In this document: piece by piece, positions 48,152-60,612 of the stretch
How positions within the stretch are numbered: position 1 is the first letter of the stretch
Layout of the letters: the number at the start of each line of letters is the position of its first letter
DNA from: Nepenthes gracilis
Taxonomy: Eukaryota; Streptophyta; Magnoliopsida; Caryophyllales; Nepenthaceae
NCBI GenBank assembly: GCA_033239525.1
Contig: BSYO01000036.1
Span: 7,648,126 to 7,712,125, forward strand
Reading direction: 5' to 3'
Length of the DNA: 64,000 bases
Notes under the pieces: model-generated
What the model saw: only the letters and a program-made list of their open reading frames with translations
Databases searched by the model: none
Told to the model about the DNA's origin: nothing
Translations under genes and position numbers: made by a program

Positions 48152-50570
48152 TGTCATACACCGGTGTTTTAACTTAGATTATCAAATTAATTTAATAATA
48201 AATATTAGTAATAATAATAGGTATTAATTAATTAGTTAATAATTATATTTATTATTAAATAAATAATAATGATGATCTTAAAACGCATTAATAACAAATA
48301 ATAATGAGTAATAATAATTAATGCCAAATTTAATAAAACGTATAACTTATAATAATAAATATAATAATAATAAATGATAAATAATAAATTTCATAAAATA
48401 TATAAACGTCTAAATAATTATAATATTAAAATTAATATAATGCCCCACCATTAATACCCCTTCTTCTCAATTCTTCTTTTCCTGATTGCCGTTTCTCTTT
48501 CTTGAATTCCTTCTGCCATTTTTGTCCCTCAGTCTCTCTCTCTCTTTCCCTCACCTCTATTCCGTTTCATCTACCTCTTCTTCCAACCGACGCCGCACTC
48601 AACTGTTTCACACTTGTTACCAAATCTGAAGGCGTTTTCCGGCAATTTGGTTTCTTGGCCATTTACTTAGTCGACCTTGGTAGTGGCATATAAATTGAGG
48701 CGTGCGGTAGTGGTGTGGGTTGTCTAAGCCTCTGCAGTCGAAGCTTCTTGTGCTAGAGTCGCCGTTGTCTGGAGTCGTAGTCGCCGTTGTAAGCTTAAGC
48801 CAAGGAGTGTTTCTATCGTCAATCGGTGCCGCAACCCTAGCCGATTGCTATAGTAGAAGTCGTCATCGTCGCCATTCTGGGTCCAAAGGTGTGCCGCTGA
48901 CGTTGTCATTGTCGTTGCCGTCGTCAGTTTGTGTCACTGCAAACCTTCGCCGCCGTTAAACCCTTGCCATCACACACCCTAGCCATTTCTGTTCAATCAG
49001 GCAAGTAAAACTCCTCTCACTCTTGCAAGTAAAATCCCTAATTTCTGCTAGTAAATCCCTACTTTCTTCTCATTGATGCTAATCTTCTTATTATCGTGCC
49101 GTGATTTATGGAAATTGACGGTATTTCTGTGAGGTGGAAATCGGGTTCAAAGCATTCGCTCTCTATTTTGGCCATATCAGAGAGTGAAACGATGAAGATC
49201 TCGTTGGGCTTTTGTTGCGTAAATGGGTATTGTTAGTGGGTATAATCACGAGTAGATATATGGGTGTACGTATTTATATTTTTATTTATACGTCGGCAAT
49301 ATGTATATATATATATATATATATTTATTTATTTATCTAATAGGTGCATGTATATGTGCAGCTATGTGCAATGTGTGCAGTGTAATTGCAGGTGTACTGC
49401 TGTGTGTGGCAGTGTGTGGTTGGTATATTTACATATAATTTCACGGTAGAGTATGTTATAATAAATTTATGCATGTCAGTTTGGCATATTTGAAATAATA
49501 AGAGTTGGTTAAGTGATTATTCCTGTATCACTTTGATGAATTTTAGTAAATTATTCTTCTCATTAACTTTGTTGACGTATATATATTTATTGGCACTCAA
49601 TGGCTAAGCTGAGGATGGTGTATGAAACTATTAAGGTATCGAGTTGAAAGGAAGGTTACGGAACCTTAGTGTAGTCTACACTTTTCTAACACTGAATCAA
49701 TATTCCGGAGGTTGAGGTTATTTCGACGGATGCTTATAATCCTGTGAATCGATTGGTGAGAGATATCAGTGGATATGGTACCAAGGTAGTGCTAATTTGA
49801 CTTGTTAATGATATGAGTATTCTGTTCCCAAAGAGACGTGGATCAACTATAGCTGGCAAGTATCATGAGACTATAGGGTCGCTTGTCAAACTTGCGAGCA
49901 TCAAAACCTCGAGAGTTATCCCGCTGTGGGACGGGTGTGTGGATTGAGGGTTCACAGTAATGTATAAGATCCAAGGAGACTTTCGTGATATCTTTCATAA
50001 TTGGGACCTCTTTTATGATGGGTTCGAAGGAAATTATACCGTGATTGATACTCGGATTCGGTGGAATCCAATTTGTATCTCTGATGATTTGTTGTCATGT
50101 GGCCTTTGAGTCGTGAATACGACAGGTTATTGAATCTCGGATAATTACTTATTTATCTTATATAATTATGATGTTATTATTATCCGAGATATTTTATTGC
50201 ATTCCGTTATTTTATTGTTTATTTATTTGCTAGGCCTTAGACTCACCCTTACATTTTGTTAGCTCTAGTATGATAGGTTAGAAGAAATCAAACTATTGTT
50301 GAGAAACTTCGGGATAGAGACGATCTTGGGATTAGAAACTCATGATAGGAAGCTCTAGTTCGATTGGTCGAAGTATTAGTTAATTATTTTATCGGGATTG
50401 TATTCCCAAAGTTATGATTTTGTAGACATTAATTGTCTTTAGAAAATTTGTTATGAGAATTATGATTATTATGTTTTATTTAGTGATGTATTTATGAGGT
50501 TATTTATGATTTTGGGTTTCCACATAACCGTTTCGGGTCAGGTCAGGTAACTCGGGCTCGGGGTATCACA
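48152..50570 (+). mobile_element. Solo LTR (family D, 2419 bp)
   Basis: Starts TGTCATACACC, ends GGTATCACA. Flanking pentamers TATTA (48147-48151) and CATTA (50571-50575) are a target duplication with one change. Contains TATAAA at 48690, CAGGCAAGTAAAA at 48999 and an AT microsatellite at 49304-49324. A second copy starts at 59531. Confidence 0.8.
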
Positions 50571-50733
50571 CATTAGGTATTGAAAATTAGGATAATCCAT
50601 TCAGTTACGACTTTCTAGGATAAGTCATTTAATCGAGGATGTGACATAGGAACTCGGAGAAGGAATCTAGAAGGACTTTTCTGATTGTTGCATTTTAAGG
50701 CTCATTAAATTTTGAGTATAAAATTTCTATAAG

Positions 50734-53175
50734 TGTAAGGTATCGGTTTTCAAAATATGGTAATTAGGAGTAATTAAGTCAATTAAATGAATTGAGGTCA
50801 AAGGACATGAGAGAAATTAGATTAAAAAACCCAAAGACCTGGAATTGGCAAAATCAGCGATCGACATTGTAATCCTTGAAAAGGTAATCCGTAAATAAGA
50901 TTTGAGTTTTAAATTACAATAGTTGCGACATATAAAGATAATATAATCAAAATTATAGTCCAAGGATGTAAACAATTGGGTTAGAAGGGTCGAACGCGGG
51001 CCGTAGGCCCGACTCGCAAGGGCCAACCCCGCCGAGGAGCAACCCGGGTGCAAAAAATAAAATGTCGCACCCAAGGTATGCTCAAGCATGCCCAGGGTGC
51101 ATTTAGTATAACGAGTCACTCGATGAGCACTCGATGAGTGCTCGAGGGCGACCCTTCATGTGCTGCTCAAGTGGCGCGTGAACGCCGATTCACCTATAAA
51201 AACGCGTTCGGGTTTTCACGTATTATTTTGCAATGGTCTAGAGAGAGAGGAGAGAGAGGAAGTAGAGATCAAGGCCTTCGAGTTCAAATCCGACTTTGAG
51301 CTAGATAGAAAAGTTGTAGATCGGGTCGAGGCAAGTGCACCCATATCCACCTCTTTCATTTCTTTGCACTTCTATTTCGTTTTCTTTGGGTATCCTCGTT
51401 CCGATATCCGATTAAGTTTATATTTTGTGTTACTTATGATTTAAGTATGCACATATGTGGATTTCATGTCTGATTTCCGAATATTGATCGTTATTTCGCA
51501 CCGAAACCTAACCCTGTGCCTCGATGTCTTAGGCCATCGATTTTTTGGGTTTTTGCATAGATTGGTTTTAGAAATTCATTACCCATACCTTGAATATATT
51601 AATTTATCAATTGGGTGTCCGATTTGGTAGTTTTATACGAAATTATGCTCATTGAAACCCTAACCCATGACTCTTTTGGATTTTATCTGAATTGTTTGTA
51701 ATTTATTTATGATTTGGCTTTAGAAATTCATAACCCTATCTTTATAGTCGCGGGTACTCCGTATATTTGGTATTTATTCACATATATTTTACATATGTCA
51801 ATTTTATGTATTTCAGAATAATATCAAACGTGAATAGTGATATTTAACCACATGTACGTTAAATATATTAACTTGTATATGCTCTGAAAATTATGTGGCA
51901 TACATCTATGAAGGGATTTATCGTTCTAAAGTTCTAAAGTCATGCTTAGCTCACAGTGGTAAGAATTTTTATTTTTTCATATTTTATAATGACCATGTAT
52001 ATAATTTATATCATGTGAAGACGTGAATTAATAAGAATCATGCAAATTATGAAAAGTATACAAAAGGAATGACACAATTTGATATGTTTATAATTCGTTC
52101 TCCCAGAGTAAGAACTTTATGAAAGCAATTTAGTGGACTTTTCTTTAAAGAATAAGAAATTATGAAATTTGAACTACGAATGTATATTTCGGAGGGTAGT
52201 ATTATCTGGTATGCCATAGGTATTACAGTAAAAACTTAAATATTATCCTGGTTGTGTATTATAGCGGGTAATATTCCTTTGCACGCCTTAGGATATTACT
52301 GTAAAAGCACGATCACTGCCTCTAGGCTACGGAAACATGATGGTTGATGTGATATAGCCTTGTATATGAGGTTAAAGGTATTTCGCTCATCATAGGGTGT
52401 TGAATTGCACGAGTTTGCGTTTTAGAATATGTAGAAACAAATACATTCTTTTTTTTATTCTACCGCAATATTAGTTGATAAAGCCTATTGGCCATGGTCT
52501 GCAAAGATAATAGAATTTCTACGTATTTTAGAATCAAAAGGAAGAATAAGTAAAATGAAAAAGATAAATATATTTCAAAAATTGCATTTGATCATATTTT
52601 ATATATATGCACCCATACATATCGCTCCTATCCCCTTTCCTATTTTATTCTAAATATATTGTATATTATCCTTGATTATATTACACTTGTTGAGTATTTG
52701 GCTCATCCTTACTATTTTTGCTTGCCTCTATATAAGCACAAGCCTATGCCCGATAGGGTGGAGTAGAGGATTAGAAGTCAGCTAGGTGCAAAGACATAGA
52801 GGATGATCTTACGGACTTAGATTCTATAATTTTGTACTTTATGGAGTACTTTTATATATTATTGGTGGACATGTACTTATGTATGGACAATGGACAGATA
52901 GTCTAGTTTTTGTTGTGTATGTGATGGACGTATATGCTTCCGTAGGTTGTTTATGGTTTGTGTATAGGTACCTAGTGGCATCTCTCTGTCCAACGTTGTG
53001 TTCATAAACATGATATTGGAGTGATGAATATATTGTGGCCATGTGGATCATATGTTGTGATTATTATGTTGAAAAATTATATATTGTACAGGGTTTTGTA
53101 CATGTATCAACTTGACGGCCGTTTTACTGTCGAAACTCTGCCGGATTCCAATTAGGAAAAACATGGTCCATCGCA
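50734..53175 (+). mobile_element. 3' LTR of family C element (2442 bp)
   Basis: Starts TGTAAGGTATCGG, ends GGTCCATCGCA. Order: CTCGAGC cluster (51121-51180), TATAAAAA (51195), GAGGCAAGTGCACCC (51329), two GGCATGCC-type palindromes (52194-52227, 52264-52300), GGTATTTCGCTCATCA box (52379). Inverse copies at 54586-56598 and 60613-62782. Confidence 0.82.
51121..51343 (+). promoter_or_regulatory. LTR promoter block: CTCGAG cluster, TATA box, putative 5' splice site
   Basis: CTCGATGAG/GCTCGAGGG/GCTCAAG cluster, TATAAAAA at 51195, then GAG|GCAAGTGCACCC with donor at 51331, about 131-136 nt downstream. The clearest example of the layout shared by many LTRs here. Confidence 0.5.
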
Positions 53176-54059
53176 TAACCCTTCCGCAGAATTAGTCTTT
53201 CGTGTTTGATTCTCCGATTTGAGCATGCTTTGGACTTTTCGATATGTTTCATCTATATTTGATTTAGATACTTGAGATTTTAATTTGAAATTTGCAGGTT
53301 TCGACCTCCATTTGGATTTGGATATCAGATTTGGTTGGTTTCGTACTTTTGAATCATTTGGTCTTTGCTTTTGAAATATGGACATCGCATATAAGACCAC
53401 ATTTGGACATTTATTGATTTGACATTTTTAGATAATTGAGCTTTGGTTTTTTTGGGTTTCGTATATATTTTATTAATCTTTGCTCTAATTTTAGACACAT
53501 TTGCTTTATATATTATATACTGATACTTTCTAAATATTCGGCTCACATTTTTGCTATTTTTGACCCTTTCATATTAGTGAACTACGGATATATTTAAGGA
53601 AGCTTAGATGTGATCGCTGGTAGAGATCTTTGCTTTGTGAGTATTGGTTTGTAGTTAGGCTGTATTTGTACTAGATATATTTTGGCACGGATTGGACAAT
53701 AGATAGATCAATATTAGTACGTTTGTTGTTATGAAATCAACGTTTTGGTTATTCTGATATTTGAATATTTGTGGCATTTGGTTTGTATTGGATTGGTGGG
53801 TTATTTGTATTATAAGTTTTCACTTTTGTCTTATAGACATTACAATAGGTCATGACTATTTATTGTCCAGATGAGTAATCCGAAGAAATCCTGTAAATGA
53901 TTGATATTATTATTATTTATTATTCTTATTATTGTTGGGACAGTTGGATGTGTTGTCAGGTTTAACATGAATTTGGTTTTTGTGTTGGATTTTTGTTTTA
54001 TTTGGGATTTTATTTTATAGATTATTTATATTACCTATCTTAGGTCTGAATTCGTGACA
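53176..54059 (+). mobile_element. Partial LTR of family H
   Basis: Carries the ATTTGGATTTGGAT-type repeats and ends TGAATTCGTGACA, the inverse of the solo LTR start at 13883. Only the last 880 bp are present. Confidence 0.7.
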
Positions 54060-54585
54060 TAACTACTTTAAAATTTTATGGTCGTAGAACACTACAAACT
54101 TTTTACCATATAAATAATGTCTTCAAAAATCTTTAAGGTAAAGATAACAATAGCTAATTCTAAGTCATGCGTTTGGTAGTTTTGCTCATATGTCTTAATT
54201 TGTCTCAACTCATAAATAATGACATTTTAATATGTTAATATACATCATAAACCTTTCTTGTAGGCATCACAATCATAAAACCTATTGTTTCTCACTTAAT
54301 AGCCAAAATCAATGCTTAGTTAGTTGACCCTTTAACCTTGAAAACTTCTTTCACAATGTTTGTCTAAAAAGAACATCCCATTCCACCAGGTCAATTGAGT
54401 CAATAATATTACAATCCTAAAAAGATTCTCTACAGATTATTAACAATTTCTATAGATGGGATGCAAGCAATGCGCTCATGCTCCAATTTCTTGCCTTTGG
54501 TAAAGTCAGGCAACAAGTTCACCATTTATCGAGGATTTATGCCACATGCATTCATACCTTGATAGAGGAAAACCACTAGTGGGGC
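54060..54585 (-). pseudogene. Ty3/gypsy RT/RNase H fragment
   Basis: The minus strand reads HCERSFQG, DCDAYKKGL, then QIKTYEQNYQTHDLELAI and FTLKIFEDIIY, matching the gypsy RNase H run CEKSFQxLK, DASxxGLG, QLKxYExNYPTHDLELA, FALKIWRHYLY. In-frame stops; bounded by LTR fragments on both sides. Confidence 0.78.
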
Positions 54586-56598
54586 TGTGATGGACCACAT
54601 TCTCATCGGGATCCGGTAAGGTCTCGCCTGCAAAATGTCTGCTCAAACTAAACACAAATCTGTATTGTTCACTTGTACAAATATATACATATCACAATAA
54701 CAAACACACATGATCCAAAAGCCACAAAATCTAATATATGGTTCCAACGTCATATCTTTGGATATAACAATGGCACGTAGAGATGCCACTAGGTATCAAA
54801 AATTCAAATCGTAATGACCTGCGAAAGCATATACAATCATCAATACACAGCAGAACTAAACTTGTCAGTGCATTATCTATATAAACAAAATACATCGATA
54901 CAAATTCATGCATATAAACAAAACCACAAAATCTAAGTCTACAAAATCATCTTCCAATCCTCAAACTAGCTAGCTAAAATCTCTACTCTACCACATCGGG
55001 TATAAGCTCATACTCATCTGAAGGTAAGAAAATAGTAAGGAGGGAGCCAAATATACAATAAGGTACAATATAATCAAAGACAATAAGTAACATCCTCAAA
55101 ATATATCAAGAGAAGGGAATATGAGTATAATACAAATGCATAAATATGAAATATGATCAAATATATTTTCGGAACACATTTATTTTCTATATTTTATTTC
55201 TGATTCCTTTAAATTCTAAAACATACAGAAATTCATTCATATTTAGGGAACAGGGCTAGTAGGCCTTACCAACTAAAGTGTAGTCGAACGAGAAAAAGAA
55301 TGTATATGCTTTTACACATTCTAAGGTACTACCCACGCAATTTAAACACTCCGTGGTGAGCGGTATACCTTTAATCAAATATATAAGACCAGAAACATAT
55401 GCCACCATAGCATCTCCGGTGGTCTAAGAGTATTCCTCGATCTACCACTGTAATATTTTAGGATATGTTAGAAAATATCACCCTCTAATATATAAATCAT
55501 TGGTCCAATTTTATGATTACTTATTCTTAAGGGGAAGTCTATCATGTTCTTAAACAAAGTTCTCACTTCCTGAAAAACAATTCATTAATACTTAACAAAT
55601 TGTGAAGTTCCTTTCTTATTCTTTGCATAATTCTCATATATATTGGTTATATATACAAATTGTTATTTTCTTGCATATACAGATACATATTTCCATATTC
55701 TTGTGGACTTAAGGCTTCACATGATTTTAAATACATGTATAAATTAATATAAGTTTAAGAAAAATTAGGAAATTCTTATCACGTTAAGTCAAATAAAATT
55801 TTGTGACTTCTGGACAATAAATCCATTCATAAAAGCATTCAACATAATTTTTGAAACATATAAAAAAATATATACAAAATACATGTGGATAATCACCGAA
55901 TAATCACGTTCACAAGTTAGGGTTTTGATTTTCTAAGGTCAAATTATACAAAAACCTCAACATAAACGGGAAAAAATGGCGGGGCGTGGGGTTAGGGTTT
56001 TCATGTAATACAATACCGCATAAAACTTCCAAATCGAACACAAAATCAACATATATACATGTTTAAGATATGGGTACTTTAAGATACAAGCTTAGATGGA
56101 CATTTGGCCAAAAATACCCAAAGAGAATGGAACAAAAATAGCAATAAGAGAAAGAAAAGCATATGAACGCACTTACCTCAATTCGATTTACAATTTCTTC
56201 AATTAGCTATAACCCGAAAACGGACATGAAAACCTCGAACCCTTCTCTTTCTTCTCCTCTACACACACTCTCTCCTCTCTCTTTTCTTCCGGAAAAATAA
56301 TCGAAAAACCTGGCCCGTGGGTATTTATACCTTAACTAGAGCTTGAGCGCCAGTCGAGCACTGCTCGGGCCCCACTACCCTGGAATACGCACCTTGGGTG
56401 CTCATCAAATATGCCTTTGGTGCATCCATTCTGGGAAACACGCCCTAGGAACGCCTCGGGCACTACTCAAGCGTCGAGCCTCCCTCTCCCAATTTTGCTT
56501 TTGAAATTTAATTTCCTGCGTACCTTAAGTTTAATTTTGATTATATTAATTTAATTACTCCTAAATTCTATATTTTAAAAACTGGTACCTTAAAGTAG
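54586..56598 (-). mobile_element. LTR of family C, minus orientation
   Basis: Starts TGTGATGGACC (plus strand) and ends GGTACCTTAAA, a mutated ACCTTACA. Contains GGCATGCC-type palindrome at 55448, GTGAGCGGTATACC at 55353, GAGGTAAGTGCG (56179-56171, minus), TATA box 56321-56328 and a CTCGAGC-type cluster 56340-56470. No primer site to its left; probably solo or 3' LTR. Confidence 0.75.
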
Positions 56599-57315
56599 CA
56601 TAAGCCAATCGCTTAAGTAGCCCTTTAGCCTATAGATAGGGTACCTTTGTTGCTATGCTTAATTTAATCATATGTTTAAAGAGAAGATAGATAAAGAGGA
56701 GAGAAAGGAAGGAAAACAAAGAGGAAGAAGATGGAAAAGGTAAATTTAAAGGGAAATTTACTAATTTTTTTTTTTTCAAAATAAGTCTAGTTCTTCACTT
56801 GTTGAAATAACATATTTTTGTTTTCATGTTTGCTTTAAATATTTGTTTTATGTTCCCTACTTCATGTATGTGTTCATTTTTTTTTGTTTTCTTTTTGGCT
56901 TACATACATGGCTTTATTCCTTAGAATTAATAGATCTTAAATTTAGATCATCAAGATTTTGTTATTTCTTTCTAAAATTGTCTTATGCGTTCATCTTTAT
57001 GCAATAAATTTGAGAAACCTTTACAATAAAATTAAGTCTAACTATTTATTTCAAATTTTGAAAATGTGTTTGATTGTAGAGTTTTCTTTTCATTTTCATA
57101 AAATAAATCATTGAAAGGTTTCACAACTTCCGTGACATACATGCATGATTAGGGAATCCATAACACTACAATCCATGGAGAAAGATCTTAAAACTGAAAT
57201 TATCATTTTTTTTAATAGAATATATTGTCACATGTCTCCATAAATTATTTGTAAGTAATGGTCATATTACCCATTCATTAGACTTAATTAGTGGGGTAAG
57301 GCTCTGTCTATAAAG
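56599..57315. other. No gene seen; AT-rich spacer
   Basis: Purine-rich stretch at 56680-56760 and T runs. No ORF or repeat recognised. Confidence 0.5.
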
Positions 57316-57330
57316 TACAATATATAAATA

Positions 57331-59460
57331 TATATATTTTTTTGGTAAGTAAGTGTGTATTTTGGATTTAACGGGAGAAAATTACAAAAGAATTATGTAG
57401 TAACTCCAAGTTTTTGACTAGGAGTTAGAACATAAAATGTTAGGGCATATTGTACATCATAGTAAACCTCAAAAAACCCCTAGATTTAGAAAATGAACAT
57501 AGTCATTATACAACATCTAATACAAAATCAGCTTGCTCGAGACGAATTGATCAACACATCCGGTCAGCCCATGACAACATACGAGAGCCAAACAATGCGT
57601 TCACATGGTGCAAACAATGTAGAACGCAAGAATGAGACCCAAGTATTCCACCGAATGCACCGTGACCATCCATCATCTTGGGATCACCATGAGTGATCCA
57701 CAAAGAGAACCCCTTCAGGCTCACCAACCAGCCCCAAGAAAAAGGAAAACCACCACATCCAAAGCAGAAAACCCATTCTTGGGGATCACCACGAATTAAT
57801 ATGAATCCCTCATTTCGGCAGAACCCATCACGCTCAAATAAATAACATTAATAAAGGAAGAATCAACCGGATAGGCATCAAATCTTCCACCCAGATTCAA
57901 GACAATTCCGGCCAAAAAGAACATCCAAAAATCAGATGTAATTCAAATGGAAAAACCAGCAGCTCCAAAACAAACCCGCAACACTCCAGGACCCCAAGGC
58001 CGGCCAAGAATGCACGCATCGGGAAACTACACATCGATTCCACAACCAAGCAAAAGAAATCCTTCCTACTACGGTAGGCAAATTTGCTTCCCAAATAACA
58101 AAGGCCGACCGCAACCCACTCCAACAGATAGCATCATCAAGAAAAAGGCGCCCGCCAAAGGGCCAAAATTCAAGACAAGAAGCCACGTAATGACCCTCGA
58201 ATGCGGCTACACCCGAATGCAATTTTGCATCAAGAAGGAAATATGCAACAAAGATTCGATTCCGTGCCAAAGACCCAAATCGGCACTCGCCCAGGACCTC
58301 TTTGGAACACAACCACTAATCCATCGGCAACATCAGCATCTAACTTTCGAGAGTATTCATATCAAGACACCAATTGGTAGGGATTTGCATTCACGGTTGC
58401 ACGTATACCCATCCAAATGCACTTCTACCGGCAGCGGATCGGATGATTTCATGTTGCAAGCAACAAGAAGACTACAAAGCGGCTATAGTAGCCAAGGATA
58501 TTTATTTACTACACCCGGTCGGTACCATTGCAAAAACATCTTATAGGTAAATGGAGCATGCAAGCAAACAAGACTGCATACTCATTCCACGGAAATCATC
58601 ACACCATATTAGGCTGCAGCGACCCATTTCATCCCGCCTCAACTTCGTGGCCATCAAAATTTGCGGAGCCAAATAATAGACCCATTTTGAGCACGGGTCC
58701 AAAATGATGCTTGAGAGCAATGTGTCGAGACCAACCCCTTCCACATCAAGGCCCTACAACATCAACGGCATGAACCAAATATACAAAAACAAAAATGCAA
58801 ACCAAAGATTGTCTTCATAAAGCTTACAACCACACCATCAGGAATATTTAATCAAATCCCTCTTGTAAATTCAAGGGTCAACCCCTCATTATTCCATCCA
58901 ATGAGACATGCCAATAGGGGCATGCAACAACATGACGTAAAAGCCCAAAAACGAAATCCCAGTGCAGGTAGTGCAAACAAGTTCTAAGAGCCCGAGGCCC
59001 TGGATTTCGAGTGCGAGATTTTTTCTTTTTCCTTGTTTTAGGGATCTTCCACTCAGATTCATGACCCCGACCAACGTCATTTAAAGGGGAATTCGATGAG
59101 TATTTCAAAGAAATCCGCTTGATTGAATTAGGGGTAAGCATATACTCATCCAAGTCCAAATGGTGATGATTCTGGGAACCAGGTGAGTTGTGATCCCAGT
59201 CCGAAGTCAGATTATCGAGGGACTCCTCCAAACAACCGGCTACATCCAAAGGGCACTCTTGATACCCATTGTCATCAGGAGAGGATGAAGGAATCAGCAA
59301 CGCCTGGACAGGATTAGAGGGGTCTGGGTTAAGGGGAACCGGCAGGCCAATTGGTGAATTACAATCGCCATTATCACTACAACCATCAACAGCAGAATGC
59401 TGGGGGGGAGGCAGGGCATCATCATCCACAGAACAGGGTAAATGATCAGATTTACCAACA
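57331..59460 (-). mobile_element. LINE-like retroposon, 5'-truncated, with target duplication
   Basis: Perfect 15-bp direct repeat TACAATATATAAATA at 57316-57330 and 59461-59475. The 3' end (left) reads CTTACTTACCAAAAAAA on the minus strand, an A-rich tail. At the 5' end an open frame (to 58878) encodes a Pro/Asp/Ser-rich region and KTRKKKKSRTRN, reminiscent of the C-terminal part of plant L1 ORF1; the frame is cut by the truncation. No reverse transcriptase was found, so it may be an internally deleted LINE or another retroposed transcript. Confidence 0.7.
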
Positions 59461-59639
59461 TACAATATATAAATAGTATATCCATAAATTTTAAATAATA
59501 GAGTTGGGCCTATACTTATGGGATATATATTGTAACATCCTGATATTTTGATTCAGATTATATAATTATGGACTTCCTATAGTAATAAATAATATAATAT
59601 ATTAATATTAATAAATATTATTAATAATAATGGGCCCAT

Positions 59640-59812
59640 TCATTGTAGGGTTTTGTAAAATTTTTTCAGTCTCATGATTTGCCTCATGGTGGCACTTAGG
59701 GAATGCCCTAACGTCTATGTTCTACCTCAAAGTAGGCAAAACACTTGGAATTAGAACATAATTTTGTACTTTTTTTTTTCTTTAATACATCTTTATTTAC
59801 TTACCAAAAAAA
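59640..59812 (+). mobile_element. SINE-like unit
   Basis: TGCCTCATGGTGGCAC resembles a pol III A box and GTTCTACCTC, about 27 nt on, weakly a B box. The 3' end is AATACATC...TTTACTTACC followed by A8. TAATAAT-like flanks are too simple to prove a duplication. The 3' tail resembles that of the LINE-like element next to it. Confidence 0.45.
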
Positions 59813-59945
59813 AGTAATAATAGATATAAATAAATATTCATAATAATTAGTAATAAATAATACTATTACTAATAAATAATAATATTAAATGATATTGTAA
59901 TAAAATATTAATAATGAATATAATAATAATAAATAAGTAAATAGA

Positions 59946-59948
<3 letters not shown>

Positions 59949-59990
<42 letters not shown>
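59949..59990. repeat. (AAT)n microsatellite
   Basis: About 14 uninterrupted AAT units inside the family D LTR. Confidence 0.92.
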
Positions 59991-60612
59991 GGAAAGAAGG
60001 GAGGGAAATGAATGAAGAAGGAGAGGGAAAGAGGGAGGAAATGTCGGGCGATTTGTGCGGCGGCGACTTCTTCTTCTCCTGCTGATCAGCTACTTTTTCT
60101 TCTTTCTCTCGGTCACCAACCCCATTTCTCTTCTTTTGGTTTCTCTCATTCCATTTTAAATCATTGCCTCCATCTTCTTTTTCGAGGTCGCTGACGAAAT
60201 TAGAGAGATGGAGAGAGTAAGAACGGGGTAGCTGGAAGTCTATTGTTGGTGCCTGCCATCACTGCTAGAGTTGATGCCGGAGACATTGTTGTCAAGCTGC
60301 CACCAAAAGCCGCTTCAGACGTGTCGAGGAAAAAAAATCGAAAATATTAGGCAAGTGATTTCCCATGACTTTCACTATCTCCTCTAATTGCAAGTAAATT
60401 ACTTACACTCTTGTAAGTAAATCCTTCCCTTCTTTTTGTTGATGTGGAATTCTGGTTTCATGTCTTAATGTTTGGGAAAATTGGCACTAGTTATGTGAAT
60501 AAAAAATTTAGGAAAAAATAGGGTTTCGATTTCTGTGATAAAAGAATTGAAAAATTTAATGGTTTCACATAGAAATTGAGGGGCAAAATTTAGAAGTTAA
60601 CAATACACGAAC

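Larger units (their letters stand above)
45155..53175 (+). mobile_element. Decayed Ty3/gypsy element (family C) with nested solo LTR
   Basis: 5' LTR remnant 45155-45349, primer site 45354, gag traces near 45960-46230, then about 1.9 kb of unreadable internal sequence, a solo LTR of another family (48152-50570), and the 3' LTR 50734-53175. The last 190 bp of the two LTRs agree in order (ATATATTGTGGCCATGTGGA, GGGTTTTGTACA). No intact pol motif was found. Confidence 0.65.
59531..60612 (+). mobile_element. Partial LTR of family D
   Basis: Starts TGTAACATCCTGATATTTTG; parallels 48152 onward through the AAT-rich region, the C/T-rich leader and ATTAGGCAAGTGATTT at 60347 (putative splice site at 60351) plus a following TTGTAAGTAAATCC. 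Interrupted at 60612 by the family C LTR; the rest was not found beyond 62782. Confidence 0.65.
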
